The notes beneath the pieces were generated by a model. The model saw nothing but the letters and a program-made list of their open reading frames with translations. It did no database searches and was not told the origin of the DNA. From positions 48,451,937-48,515,936 of the forward strand of contig CM061233.1 of NCBI GenBank assembly GCA_030844895.1: DNA of 64,000 nt. Direction: 5' to 3'. The translations under genes were made by a program, and so were the position numbers. This DNA comes from Ambrosia x helenae (Eukaryota; Streptophyta; Magnoliopsida; Asterales; Asteraceae). Position 1 is the stretch's first letter, and each line of letters opens with the position of its first letter. This document shows positions 1 through 13,300 of the stretch, in pieces.

Positions 1-3000
1 TTATCTTCAGGGGATAGGTATGCTTTCACTCATTTTCTGAATCTTGGAAATCTGTGTAAAACACATTTTTTTTTATTGGTTTTTGTTATTTTTGTACTAT
101 GCAGTTGGTGTTGCTCGAATTCATTGGTCTGGAGTTGATCTTCAGGATAATGTTCTTGTCCTTGACCTGCTAGGGCCCAGTCTTGAGGATCTGTTTGTTT
201 ATTGCGGAAGGAAGTTCTCATTAAAAACAGTTTTGATGTTAGCTGATCAAATGGTAATTTCTTTGCGTGTGTACTTGTTAAATTTTGAAAGCAAATGATG
301 ATTGGCAACATTGATATGATGTTTTAGGTGATGTGGCATTGTAAAGTTGTTGTGTTAGTGTTGCAAATAATAGAATGGCTTAATGAGAATGAGATAGTGT
401 GTCTTTTTATTTGAAACAAGTATTTTGAGGTAGGCTGTGTAGATCATCGGTGACAGTTCTTGTGAATCAAGAATTAAATCCTAATTTGTTGATGTCATTA
501 TATGCTAAACCAAACTTGTATTTTGTTTATGAAGCTCAATTTAGTACTGACTCTTATTATTTCCACAGCTTACAAGAATAGAACTCATGCATGCTAAAGG
601 GTTTCTGCATAGAGACTTAAAACCAGATAATTTTCTGATGGGCCTAGGCAGGAAAGCAAATCTGGTAATTTTCACCACCATTTATCTGGATACAACCTTA
701 TGGCAGTGTTGCTTCTTTGGATTATCGAAAATGAATAAGGCGTTGGGATCCATCCATGTTATGATGTATGATTAGACTTTTGACTAATATAACTAATATT
801 TATCTCTTTTTCAGGTCTATGTCATTGATTTTGGACTTGCTAAAAGATACCGTGATCCCGCTACAAATTCTCATATTCCTTACAAGTATGATTTGGTCTA
901 AAATCGTGTTGATAACTTAATATTCTCTTGCCGTTATGATGTCATTTGGATACTGTATGCTGCATAGACTTTTTGTGTCTCCTTTAACTCTTTAAGTATG
1001 GTATTAAATTTCCCGAGTTCACATCTTTACCACTGCTGATGAATTATATGAAATCATGCCAGCGAGGTGCTATGCACTGTTTTTCATCGTTTTTTTAGTT
1101 AGATGAATATATGCTATTTTGGCTTGTTACTTCATTCATTTTTTCAATTTTAGTTTGTCTTCTATTTCTCAAATAGTCTGTACGTGCCTGAATCTCCTAA
1201 AATAGTTTCATAGACTTTATTCGGTCATCTTAATTCTTATAAAACAAATTTATGAATCTTGAAGTACTACTCTTACAGAAGATGCCATCTTTATAAACAA
1301 TAGGCTTAGCATCTATAAACTTGATTCCATCTTATATGCAATAGGCTAGTAAGCAACAAAAAGTCAGAAAATAACACTAAATTATGTGTAATATTAATAT
1401 CTCTTTTGGTACTGTATCTTGTCTTTTTGAAGTTTGGTGCTAAGCTGACCATTATTACTTTTTTTTTTTTAATCTACAGAGAGAACAAAAACTTGACAGG
1501 GACTGCACGCTATGCTAGCTGTAACACTCATTTGGGAATTGGTATGCGTTTTTGTGTTATATCGTTTTCTTGCATTTTGATATTTCATATTGGTTTCTCT
1601 TCTTGATATATAAATTCTAAATCCAGAACAAGGTCGGCGTGATGACTTGGAGTCTCTTGGCTATGTTTTAATATACTTCTTGAGAGGGAGGTATGTGTTA
1701 AAAAAACAATTGCTTTTGTGGTTTGATGCAACAACCGAACACATATTTTTAGTGCTGTTCATCAGTTCGGTTTTCTGTTTATTTGGCGTGCAGATTTTTT
1801 TCGGTCAAATTCGGGTGGTTTAGAACCGAATTTGTTTGGCTCTGTTTTGTCTGATTAAACAGATATATATATATATATTGATTTTTTATTACCGTTATTT
1901 GTAATTGGATTGGATTGGGCTAAAACATTAATTAAATTGGGCTGAATGACAAAACTTAAATGCCATTATCCGGTGCTGAATTCAAACTTGGAAACTGAAA
2001 ACGGAAAAACCGAACCGAAAACTGAATACGTAATACTGTTTGGTTTTGAAAACGAATAATGAACACCCTTACAAGTTGGGAACTCTGACTTTCTTAAGGA
2101 AATTGTAATGTAAAAGATAATTGTTGTTGTCTGCAGTCTACCATGGCAGGGTCTAAAAGGTGCTACGAAGAAGCAAAAATATGACAAAATACGTGAGAAG
2201 AAGGTTGCGACTCCCATTGAGGTATGTTACTTCAGCAATGTGAGCTAATTAGTGTACTATCATGCTGTATGCGCTTGACAGATTTGTTCCAAATTGTTTT
2301 ATGACAGGTGTTATGCAAGTCTCATCATGCGGAGTTTGCATCTTACTTCCAATACTGTCGATCTTTGACATTTGAACAACGACCTGATTATGGATTCTTG
2401 AAGCGCCTTTTCCGCGATCTGTTTACCCGGGAAGGTAGACCAGATACCTGATTTTTGACATTTCATGAGTTTCTATTTTTCTTGCAATTTTCATTTATGT
2501 GTTAATTGATATGATGTTCAGGATATGATTTTGATTATTTGTTTGATTGGACAATCTTGAAGCATCAGAAGTCTGAAAATACAAAGCTACAACATCATTC
2601 TACTGTTAGTATTTCGGTAGCACTAGTTTGTATATCTTTGCACGCTAGAATAATTTTCTTTTTAGCAGGGTGCATCGAATATTTTTTTGGTTGTATTTAC
2701 TAACAGCTTGATAATAAATATGGCAGAGTCGACCAGTTGCCGGAACAACCAACCGAGCAATGCCGGTACATTCAAATAAGCGTCAAGGTACTTCATCTAT
2801 TTAAGGACTTTTACTAAGATGTTAATTCTTTTTACCAAAATGATGGAATTATGATATGGTTTTAGTTATATACAACGAATATTGGAACATGTATTATCAT
2901 GTGTTTCTGTCAGGATTCACTAGTGGTCAGAGAGATTTAACTTATTAATTTACTTCATTCTATTGTCTTCTTTGTTTTACATATATGAACTGTACCTGAT

Positions 3001-5081
3001 ACCTTTCTGGATCCCTGAAAAGTTGCTGCTCATATGGCCACTATAGTTGCATATTCTGTGTGGTGGCAGTTGGTGGAAAGTAGGGGACCCGTGTATGATA
3101 AAATGATCAGTTTGGTTAATAAGTCGTTAGTCGTTACTATTAGGCAAAAGTTTAAAACCAAAGGTATAAGAGTCAACCATGACATGATCATGCGTTTACA
3201 TCCTCCCGACTTGCTTTATGAAAAAAAAATTTGGATCACTTCTTTAAATTGTTTTGTGGTTATATTTAATATGTTAATCATATATGAAATTATTGAAAGA
3301 AGGCAAAAACGTCGGCAACAATCCAATCATGATTATATATCAACTTCAACGTTTAATCTAATTTTAGTTTAAGCAATAAGTTGGGGCAACATATATACGT
3401 TTTAATGGCGACATTATAATATTATATACAACTTCTGAACTTCATAAAGCTCTCTATTAATAATGGCCAGACTTCCCTTATTTTGTTTAAATCTTTACAT
3501 TGGACCACTAAAAAGATGGGGTCAAAAAATAATGAAAATTTTTATTTCCTTTTAGCTTCAAAGATCTTCTATTTTCATAAAATCTTTAGGATTCGAAAAA
3601 GTAAAGTAACAAAAGGATCAAGATTTGCATAGAGTACTACTCCTAGTCCTAGGTTTTATCGACGATATTCACATTCAAATTGCGTATGATAGAAAATAAG
3701 AGAGGGAAGATGTGACGGGGCGTGAACTTTTGGGTTTGAATTACGTGTCATAATTTCATTTTCATTTTCATTTGTATTTTCCTTTGCGTTTTGTGCATAA
3801 ACATTTACATCGATGTTTAGTTATCATGTTAACCCATATGCCAACTTTTTATCACTTTGTGTAGTGTATCTTTTATTCTGGATCAAACATGCTAATTTGG
3901 GATTTTTTTTCCCAAGAATGCAATATGAAATATCTAAATAACCAAATTAGGCCAATTAATTTACTGGTTAAGGTTGATCTTCACTTTGGTATAGTAGTGA
4001 TTATTTGTTCTTTATGATGAGTATGAAGGGATCAATTGTGATGAAAGCGCCACTTATTTAATTCTAAATGGTCTACACTACCTATAAAGGATTTAGATGG
4101 AAACTTTTCAAAAGGGTTAAGTCCCCCTATTTAATGCACCCACATACGGAATGGAATTAAATGTCATGGGCAAACTATGTATCAGAATTTATTTGGTAAT
4201 TATCATGATTCCTGTGAGAGATATAGGCCATTTAAGTTAAAAAATCTTAGAAGCGGTCGGAAAGTTTTCATTTAGTGTGAAACTTCTCTGAACAGAGTAA
4301 CCATGGTTTTAAAAAGCGCGTCTGAGGTACGAGACGCTTAAAGTGATTCGGAAAACGCCCCCAGCGCCTTGAGGCGGCGCCTCATGCACATTAGGGTCAC
4401 AATTAGGGTATGTAGGAGGATGGTGTGTAAAATCAACCAAAGGGGTGCAGAAATTATGAATGGTTTTCTTGATAAAATGATTGGTGAGAAGCAACTTCTG
4501 GTCATACATAAAGCTTATTTGGTTGTTCATAGAGCAACGCCGCACGCCTCGACTTTTGGGACCTGAACACCTTGGAGAGTCTTGCGCTTTTTAAAATCAA
4601 GGGAGTTGCTTAAATTTGCGAGATTTTGTTCTTGAATTTCATAAAATTTAGCTTCATGTCTATGTTGCTTGTGATTTACCTATGTTACTCTTTTGTCTTG
4701 ATCTGCTTTACACAACCAGGGGGTAATGATGATTCCTACCAAGTTGGAGCAACAGAACGAAGAAATCCAGCTTATCGTCCTGACATGCATGGGAAATCAA
4801 GACCACCGTATGATCTTAACGATAATAATCCACATGGAAAACAAGTGAGTCCCTGACCATTTGGTTATTATGCAACATTTTCCTTTTCTATTAACAAGCA
4901 TCATCCCGATACTTACTCTTGTGATTCTTGATTGTTACAGATAAGTAGTGCACCAAAGGCGCCTACCTCATTCTCTATGGGTGGCACCTTCAAAGTCAAA
5001 CCAGATGACGATGGCGTTGGTAGAAAAGCATCTTCAAGTGGCTGGATGCGGTCACTGCACCGTATATCTTCAGCCAAATAA
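1..5081 (+). CDS. Casein kinase 1-like Ser/Thr protein kinase (partial, 5' end outside window)
   Basis: Exons read from splice sites with consistent phase: <1-17, 105-253, 569-664, 815-885, 1480-1541, 1627-1690, 2137-2221, 2308-2434, 2522-2616, 2727-2787, 4720-4844, 4941-5081 (about 363 residues). Seen: [11 protein letters not shown], catalytic loop [12 protein letters not shown] (from 608), IDFGLAKRY (DFG, exon 815-885), [13 protein letters not shown] (the CK1 S-x-N signature replacing APE), [18 protein letters not shown] and FDWTILK. These fix it as family CK1, not another kinase. The N-lobe with the ATP lysine lies upstream of the window. Known of the family: phosphorylates acidic or pre-phosphorylated Ser/Thr sites; the plant branch has a divergent basic, Ser-rich tail, here ending SLHRISSAK. 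The 1.9-kb intron 2788-4719 holds a MITE; the 446-bp intron 1691-2136 holds another repeat. No frameshift seen, so likely functional. The exact paralogue cannot be named. Confidence 0.93.
1750..2071. mobile_element. MITE-like repeat in a CK1 intron
   Basis: The ends are imperfect inverted repeats: 'agtgctgttcat' at 1751 and 'atgaacaccctt' ending at 2070. Next to both ends are runs rich in 'ttcggtttt' and its complement 'aaaaccgaa'. A short (AT)n tract lies at 1861-1878. No coding capacity. The structure fits a small non-autonomous DNA transposon of hAT type, but the target duplication is not clear. Confidence 0.45.
3034..3372 (+). other. Open frame of 112 codons inside the large CK1 intron, unrecognised
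   Basis: An ATG-started frame of 112 residues lies wholly in intron 2788-4719. It contains a possible hydrophobic stretch ([19 protein letters not shown]) followed by the basic run [10 protein letters not shown] recognise no domain. It may be a captured fragment or a chance frame in AT-rich DNA. Nothing in the sequence shows that it is expressed. Confidence 0.15.
4306..4597. mobile_element. MITE family A, copy 1 (in CK1 intron)
   Basis: Terminal inverted repeat 'ttttaaaaagcgc' at 4307-4319 and its complement at 4584-4596, enclosing about 290 bp. A second, diverged copy lies at 12992-13229. The two share the order 'tagggtcaca', 'aaattatgaa', 'cttgataaaatg' and 'aaagcttatttgg'. Non-coding, non-autonomous DNA transposon remnant; the superfamily is unassigned. 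Confidence 0.6.
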
Positions 5082-6176
5082 TTGGAAACTAATGGCATAT
5101 CAATCACCAAGTAGTTGGATTATTATTACAACATTATGGAGAAAGGATTTACCAACAGCCTCAAAACATTTGTGATTGTTTCAATGCTTCTGCTCAGGAT
5201 TCCTCATGTAATATCTTAAGGTGATTCCAACGCACATGTTTGAGGGTGCTTAATTTTTGTTTCCAGTTAAAGGTTTGATTGTTTCATGGATAATGTTGTA
5301 TATCCTTTTACATTTCAATTTTTTCCTTATAATAGATTTATGTGATTTCTCTTTGTATTTGGTGGCTGGTTGTTACAGGACCAAATTACTTTTTCTTATG
5401 TTACATTGTATTATACACGTAGTGGGACGCTCTATACAGAAACAATTTTGAGTAGAGAACCATGAGAATCACATAAACACTTGTACATTTTGCTTTAATG
5501 TGATACAGTCGGTGGTTATGCAACCTATTGCCCTATTCTTTATTTAATTCTCATTATAAAGCACTGCGTACAAGTTTGTTATGAAGTTATCACTGTTCTC
5601 TATTTACAATTGGTTCTGTATGGAACACACCCCTATACATGTGCATACTTTAAATCGGAGTTTGTTGATGTTTATTATCTCAGTTTTAACATAGGTACCA
5701 GAGTTCTTCAGAATTTGTTTGCCATGATGACCTGAATCAGGTACATGAAATGCATGTCATTCTATCAAGTGTTAACAGCTCTCTTTGATGAAAGCAGCTT
5801 GATGTAAACAAAATGGGCTGCTTCTGATTTCATATATTCTTTTACTATCCAGGTTCTTGTATGCATGGACCATCATAAAGTGTTGGTGCAAACTTGTAGG
5901 ACCCTGATTCTTTGTATGCATTATGCAATTGGATCTATTCATTTGGGAGGTTCCAAGGTAATTATGCTTATGTGTTTACATACATAATGACAATATTAGT
6001 TTGATTGATGACAAATTAGCCAAATGGCTCTTGATCCGGTGTTTACCCATCCTAAAACGCTGTTTTTTTCTTTCTTTTAAGAAGTATAAAGTGATCTCAT
6101 TTGGAACAGAGGGGGGATGGATTCACATATGCTGGGGAGCATGAATTTATAATTTGTCTTTTTATAGCTTCTCCCT
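5082..6176. other. CK1 3' flank and intergenic DNA
   Basis: The first few hundred bases after the stop at 5079-5081 probably form the kinase 3' UTR. I found no clear poly(A) signal that fixes its end. The rest is AT-rich with no gene, repeat end or RNA that I can support. Confidence 0.4.
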
Positions 6177-6610
6177 AGGGGTGTAAACAAGGTGATCCGA
6201 GCTCGAACTTGGCTAGTTTATTATTTAAGTATTTTAAAAATTTTTAATTGTATAATTATTTTTGTATGTATATATAATTTTAAATTTTATATATGCCTTA
6301 ACATATATTCTTTAGTTATTTTTATCATTATTATATGTAATAATATTTATTATGTTATATAAGGTGAGGCTCAGATGAGTATATATTCTATATTAAATAA
6401 AACTTATTACATTTATATAAATTGTAGTCTTATTTAGGTTCGCAAGCCTAGTCAAGCTTGGTAAATAAAGTTTGTGCTCGTTTACAAAACGAACTTCAAT
6501 TCTGGCTTGTGTTTGTTTAAGCTGGATTCGAGCTTTTAGCGGGCTGAACTTGACTAGCTCGCAAATAGTTCAGCTTCAATTCTGGCTTGGATTCGAGCTT
6601 TTAGTGGGCA
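6177..6610. repeat. Dispersed repeat with 'ggggtgtaaacaa' end
   Basis: Begins 'aggggtgtaaacaaggtgat' followed by 'ccgagctcgaacttggct'. It ends with two nearly identical passages containing 'cttcaattctggcttg' (around 6493 and 6573) and 'attcgagctttta'. Plant MITE-like repeats often start with this string (from memory). The centre is extremely AT-rich. No coding capacity. Confidence 0.45.
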
Positions 6611-7769
6611 CACCACACCTACTTCTATCTCAATCAAGTATTTTTTTTTAATTTTTTTGTTTGTTTTTGGAATACCCATATGGTTCTTCGAAAACAAAGA
6701 AACACATTGCTGTTTTTCCGAAAAGACATGCTTATGAAAACTGGATGTACCACCTAGTAACTTGGAACATGCTTTACATATGTTTGGCAAGGATCTTTAG
6801 GTGACAAGTAAAATGACCTTGAATACTTATTATATATATGATTTGTTGCAATCATTAGTTCTAAAGGCCATTGTTTCTTTTTTTTAGTGGTGTATATGGA
6901 GAAGTCTAGTCAATCTGATTGGAAAATGGTGCTTGACGATTGACCACAGCCGCCGCTACTCCCTGTTGGCCAAGAGATCCAGAATCATTAGTCTCTGGCA
7001 TATGCCATCTTTAAAGCATGATTTCAGATATCATCGTCATCTGATGCGTTCCCGCATGAATGTAACCAGTTTGCCTACTTACAGCTGATTGCTTGGTTTC
7101 ATTTCTGCGATTTTCAACTGAGCCTTGGAATTAGGGTGGGAGTTTTCTTGAAAGTGCTTCTTTAGTGAAGACCAAAAGGATACCATCTATGTTGAATAAG
7201 TTGTCTTGTTTAAGGATGCTTTTGTGTATTTCTTTAGACAAGGCAACTAATTCAATAGTCTGTGAACTTCTGAAATATGCTGGAATGCTGATAACACTTT
7301 TAGGCTTCATCTACATCGTCATAATAATGCATAAAAGATGTCCCCGGGCTCATTTGTTAGTTCGATAGGGTTTTGGTGTATTTATATCACGTGTATGTTT
7401 ACCTGCAGGTGTACATGCGCCCTAAGGTTATTGCCTCTCTGTATACAGTCTCTTCCCCTCTTAACCCAATCCATTATAGGGTAACTTAAAAACCTAAAAA
7501 ACTAATAAATATGCTTTGGAAACAAGTTTGTAACTTGTTTTTGAGAATTGTTACCTTTACAATTTCAAGGCGTGTCTATTATTACGGTATGCCTTGAATA
7601 TGCTTAATACACTTTTGTTCAACACCTGAATATGCTTTATAAAGGTTTTGTGATCAATAAGACGATCTTATAAAAACAAGATCTTTAATTGCTGGCGTAG
7701 AACTAGGACAAATAGCTGTTTTACTATGAAAAACTGAAGATGTTAGCACAAGCAACGAATTAAAGGAAT
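6611..7769. other. Intergenic, no gene supported
   Basis: The stretch 6890-7140 is less AT-rich than its surroundings and could be old transcribed sequence. No open frame, splice pair or homology convinces me. The 67-codon frame at 7165-7368 looks like chance. Confidence 0.3.
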
Positions 7770-8520
7770 TATGGTAATATCGGTGGGAACGTTTATAGGG
7801 TGGCAAACAAATAGGATTCAGTCAATTCGAAGCTTGTCCAAGTTTGTGCTCGAGATGCGTCCTTTCCGGCCTCTATTTCTGTATAGTTTTTCAAGTTCAA
7901 TCCATGCTTTTTATCAAGCCACGTCACTACCCGACCTTTTCCCCTTGGTGATCCCCCAATTGCCCGAACCTCTACTTCTCGCGAGGGGTATGGGCGCCAA
8001 GCGTTGTATAACAAGTACTTGGTGCTCAACTGGGGGGGGGGGGGGGGGGGTAAGACAACCTTCGACGTATGGTCTCCACTATAAACGCGCAATTAGTAGA
8101 ACAATACGTAGAAGCTGCCTTGGTGAGTGATGGGTTTCACCCCAGGCCATGCTGAACGAGTACCGGGACATCTGGGGCTCACCACATTCTCCACAAGGCC
8201 GGCTTTTGAGTGTGTACGTATGGATCGTGCGTCTCTTAGATTACCAAGCTTGGAACTTGGGAGAGCGTGCCGTATTCGAAGAACGGCCAACTCCCCTCAT
8301 TTACACCATATGTTGGTTTTAGTAAAAAATAAAATAAAACTGATTCAAGAGACAAATTAATTAAGACTAAAATTACAAGAACTATAGGAGTCCACTTATA
8401 CTCTGGAGTTGCATTACTATTTATTATACAACTTATTGCGTTACCGAATACTGCTAGAAGATTCATTATCAATAACCCTAAAGTGAGTAGAAAATTAAAC
8501 AATCCAAATTTCAAGAGAGA
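7770..8520. other. Possible organelle-derived (NUMT-like) insertion
   Basis: Composition changes sharply from AT-rich flanks to a mixed, GC-richer block (7840-8290) with a 19-base G run at 8032-8050. On the minus strand there are adjoining open frames of 65-99 codons, one of which (8236-8514) encodes hydrophobic segments such as FLLTLGLLIMNLL and IVLVILVLINLSL, a pattern seen in mitochondrial chimeric ORFs. I cannot name a specific mitochondrial or plastid gene, so the origin is an inference from composition only. Confidence 0.35.
8032..8050 (+). repeat. Poly(G) run of 19
   Basis: Uninterrupted G19, unusual in this AT-rich region. It sits inside the possible organelle-derived patch. Confidence 0.95.
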
Positions 8521-9199
8521 GTTAATGCATTGTTTAAAAAATAAAACTGTGATGTACTGATTTCAAAACTTTACATATTTATGAGGTTTTGTAAACTTAT
8601 AATAAGATTTTAACATTACATACTTTTAAAGCGTTGTTCATATCCTTTGGCTAGTTTTAGTGATGGAATTAACCTGGGTTTTGCTAGATTACTACTTGTT
8701 TCCCTCTCTTAGCTGTGGTGGCTTCGCTTTGTTACTTTCGTTATCTTGTTTTTCGCTAGTTTTAGTCATTGAGATGGAATGATAAAAGAGTCGGATGATC
8801 TCGTATAATCGTGTCACCTTCAACATGATATTGATTACTAATCTTCTTTGTAATTAAAGTTAAAAGTGTCACATATCCAATATTTCATTATTGATTTATT
8901 GTTGAGTTTGGAAGAAGTGTTTTTAAAGAATACTTTAACCTTTTATAATGTGAATTTTTTTTTTTTTTTTTTTTTATGAGTCCTTTACAAACCCCCGTTT
9001 CTTAGTTAGTGTACCGATTTACAAATGTAATTCTGTCATAAATTTGATCAATAATTCATGTAACATGTTAAATAAAATTATACGTGTCTACAATACATAA
9101 TCAAAATCATTATGTTTTGTGTACTATTATTTAGAATTAAAAATAACACTGTTAAACTCTGACCTCTTTAAAAAGTTTCTTATATGAAGTCTTTGTAAA
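8521..9199. other. Intergenic AT-rich DNA
   Basis: A 19-base T run lies near 8957-8975. I see no gene, RNA or repeat boundary here. Confidence 0.3.
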
Positions 9200-9720
9200 T
9201 GGTAACAGTATGAATGCTCAAAGACTGATTAACTACAAATATTCAAGAGAAGATGGGAAATCGGATTTTGAATCTATTCAAAGATTATTTCTCCATTTGT
9301 CTACGGTTTCAAAATGATGTGTATCACTTGGATAAATAATCCGTAGAGTGGATTAAACTCAAAGAAAATAGGGAGAATACTAGACTTGAGATAACTCTCT
9401 TTTTAATTCAATTCATTCATACCATTCAATGAAAATTACATGGCTATTATATAGCCTTACACTTGAGACCCACTACTCCTAATTAAAAGGAAACTACCCA
9501 CTAATAAGAAAATGATAACCCATGACTATAAAGATAAAATAACTACTGAAAAACAAATAATTAAAATTGCATGCAACGTGGAGTGGACCAGGAGAGGAAC
9601 ATATCACAAAACTGCAAAAGTAGAGCCGACAATTCCTGACTTGTTTAAGACATAATAAAACCCGATTAACAAAAAGTAGTTTTTTTTTTTTTATACATAA
9701 TTATAATTAGGAGGCTAGGT
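9200..9720 (-). repeat. Possible Copia-type LTR remnant
   Basis: Read on the minus strand, the block has the order typical of Ty1/Copia LTRs: 'ggctatataatagcc' (TATA region, plus about 9440-9456), then 'cattgaatggtatgaatg', then 'gagagttatctc' and 'ctccctattttctttgag'. I cannot place TG/CA ends or a target duplication, and no internal gag-pol follows, so it would be a degraded solo LTR or fragment. Confidence 0.35.
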
Positions 9721-10391
9721 TCCATCAATTCTCATTCTTAGTACATAAAACATACAATTGTGTTATAGACATGATGTATGAAGTATTTAAACAAGTCTTA
9801 TCATGTTTTATACTTGTGTTAATTGCATCGCCTTTGACTTGTTTAACACGATAAGATCAACCCTAATCAAAAGGGTCACATTTTAATGTAGAGATGTCTA
9901 TTCTTTAGGTGGAAGACAAAGCGATTGAGTGAAAGTCATGTGATGAATAGGCGAAGTGAGACCTTCCCTACCCGTCTCGAATTTGATCCATGGCATGGCG
10001 AATATTAAACTTCCATATAGATTCGTGATGTGAGACTTGGTTCTTATTTGATTCTATCGAGGCTGGCGTGCTCAGACGTCTGATAGAGAAAATTTACAAA
10101 GTTTCTGCTGTGATGTCCATTATGATATGATGATCAAGAAAAGGCTTGTCTTAAACAGTATGCTCATTATTTATCAAACTGTGTTTTTGTTTTCAGTTAC
10201 TTGAATAAGGTATATGCTAGCTAACATCTAATTATCACGGCAGTTTAAGAGTAAGCAATGAACACTGGTCGAAAACAATGATCGAATCTTATCTATTTTA
10301 ATGTCTCGAATTCAAAATAATCTTTCCAGATTTTATGAGTAAAATGTTTAACAAAAAACTAGAAAATGGCTTGCCTCGTGCTTCTGATGGC
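9721..10391. other. Intergenic, 3' flank of bL35m
   Basis: No second gene is visible. The part nearest 10391 should contain the bL35m 3' UTR, read on the minus strand. Confidence 0.3.
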
Positions 10392-13300
10392 TTAACCGCA
10401 GAAGTTGAGCTTCTTCATCACTTTAGCATACGCTGCCGGGACTACGGCAGGTAGTCGGCCTCGACGTTTTGCAATCTTTGACTGCAGGAAGAAATGCGTT
10501 CGCATCAACCACATGAACCATAACTAGCTTTTGTTAATGATATGAATCTATGATTATTCAAAGTAGAATTATTACACCACCAACAAATTAAGACATTATA
10601 TTCCACTTAAATGTGACAGAATGTATAAAATACTTGCTTTCAAGTATGTTATAGTTATACTGATCTTAAGAGAATTATAAATACAATCAGGACCATTGTA
10701 CAGAACTTTTCTGCCACCAAGTATCTAAGATTCTACTTTACGAAGGTTCCTTAAAGCATTCGAATTTATGACATGACATGCCAACACAACACGATTCAAT
10801 ACAAAATAAAAGTGTTAGTGTGTCGGGTATACGAGTTTGGCCCATAAGGGGGTCGAGATGTTAATGACCCGATTAAATTCATGTCCAAACGGGTTCAACT
10901 TGCACAACACTTTTAAGTTATATAGCTCTGGAGAGGTTGAGCTTAGTTTATATAATATCAAATATCTCAAAATGCCTTATCAAAAGATCATGTAAACAGC
11001 AAGAATCTTTGCACTAAGGTTTCAGAATGATATGTCGACCTTTCAGATTTATACAAGATAACTAGAAAAGACAGCCATAACTTGAATATCATTAATCAAA
11101 TATGATTCTAAAGTCTAAGCTACAAAAGAAAGCGCATGTACACCTATTTGACTTGTTGACAAATGACAAACTAGTAGCCGTCCGTAGTTGTTGATAGCGA
11201 ATAGCGGTAAATAGCGACAAGCTACCGAAACGCTATACAGATGAAATGGCGGGTGCTATTTAATAAATAGCGATACACTAGAAGAAAATTTTAACACTAT
11301 TTTATAAAAGTTTAGATAAACATCGAAGAATACACTAGAAGAAAATTTTAACACTATTTTATAAAAGTTCAAATAAACATGGAAGAATATATGCTTCTAA
11401 TATCAATCTTGTAACAAAAACCCCTAAAATATGCATATTTGATCAGAATACACCTGTATTTACTAAATAGAAAAAAGAAAAAATACATCTAATCGCTATT
11501 GAGGCGCTAAACACCTTATAACAAGAAGCTCACGCTACGCTACACTATTCGCTATAGCTGTCTTCATCATTTATGAAATTTAATCGAGTGCTTGTTTGGG
11601 GTTTTAGAGGTAAGGGAATGCTACCGTAAATCATAACCTCCATTAGCACTATGCTAATAGCATTTACATTTACAATTAAAATTCCAACTTGCATCAACTT
11701 TAAAATCTCCATCCTCAAATTCATAGCAGAAACTTAACCAAATAAACTTATTTATTGTACAGATGCTTTTACCTATATCATTACTTACAGTGTGTGTGGC
11801 TAACATTAACCTTTAAATAAAATCAAAGGTAACAACTAACAAGCACCCAATTAACTACATGCCAACAGAAAGTCCATTTTTGTGAGCGGGAGAGATAGCA
11901 TAAAGATTTTAACAATAACGAAACTGAAGTATGTAAAAGCATGTCATCAATGATATTTTATTTGTTATATTCGCAGTAGTTACTAATTCTAAATAATATA
12001 CTCAATGCCGTGAAACATAAAATAAGAGAAAATAAACATGCCTTTTGATGAGCATTATGTCGTTTCCCTTCCTTCCACCGCCTAATCTGGCCATCTTTCA
12101 TAGTCCTAAATCGTCCCTTGAAAGACCTGAACAAATCCCAATAACAAATTACTTTCATACAAGAGACTCAGCATTCAGAAGGATCATAAAACTTGAAGGA
12201 AGAAAAGGTACATACGAATAAGATTTCATTTTTATTTTTTTCAACTTGGAGACTACCGGGGTAGGTGGTTGCCTACTCTTTAGCTTCCTCTTCCTTTGCT
12301 TCAGAGTAAGATGCCGCACTTGCATGAACTGCATATAATGGTAAGCTAGAATGTCATACCACGATATAAATAAATAAAAAGTAATCTAGCAGTTCAAACC
12401 CTTTCAGAACAGTATAAACAGAGGAAGTCAACAAAGCACACAGTTTAGCTTCCAATGTGATTAGCAGAACATGTTATTTTTCATCATCATTGCTTCAGGA
12501 TTATAGCCGTGAAACTGCTCTAAACTTGACCAGTTTTAAGGCCATCAACCATCACTTCTTAAGTTACTAAACACTTGTTTGGTTGAGTTTCAAATTCAGA
12601 ACAAATATGCACTTGTCAAGTGGAATATAAGTCACAGTTTAAAAGGCGAAAGGGTGAGCATTGGGCCATAGTGCAAGACGCATAAAAAGTGAGGGCTTTT
12701 TAGGCGACCAAAACATGGGCTGAAAAATGTGCCCGAGGGCGTGAAGGTAGAGCTTTTCACGCAAAGAGAGAAGACTGTGCCAAGCTTGAAAAGTGGGCTA
12801 GGCGCGCGCGCCACTGGGTGAGCCTTGACAACAGAGATATAAGTATGCTAAACTTATTAACAAGTAATCCAAACATAGAGTCAGACCAATGTTGATTATA
12901 AAGCATAAATAATATCCATATACATATCAATTTCTGAAGCGAAAGAGTAGCTTTATGACTTTATCCTTGCCGAATAATTGTATATAGTCATTGAAAAGGG
13001 CGTCTAGCGCAGGATGCTCAGGTGGAGCCTCGTGTACTTGTAGGTCAAAATTAGGGTCACATGTAAAAACATTCAAAGGGATGAAGAAATTATGAAAAGT
13101 ATACTTGATAAAATGGTTGATATGTAAAAACAATGAGATAATGTCAGCTTGTTGTTGTAAACAAAGCTTATTTGGCTGTACATAGAGACCTTTTAGACCT
13201 AAACGCATCATAGCACCTCACGCTTTTATCCATTTGTCATTTAGTCAACATTGAACTTCATAATTCATATACACATGACAAAAGTTGTTAAGTCGAAAAC

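Noticed and set aside
12637..12830. GC-richer stretch in bL35m intron 1 with 'ggcgcgcgcgcc'
   Set aside because: Possibly another MITE fragment, but I could not define ends or a second copy in the window.
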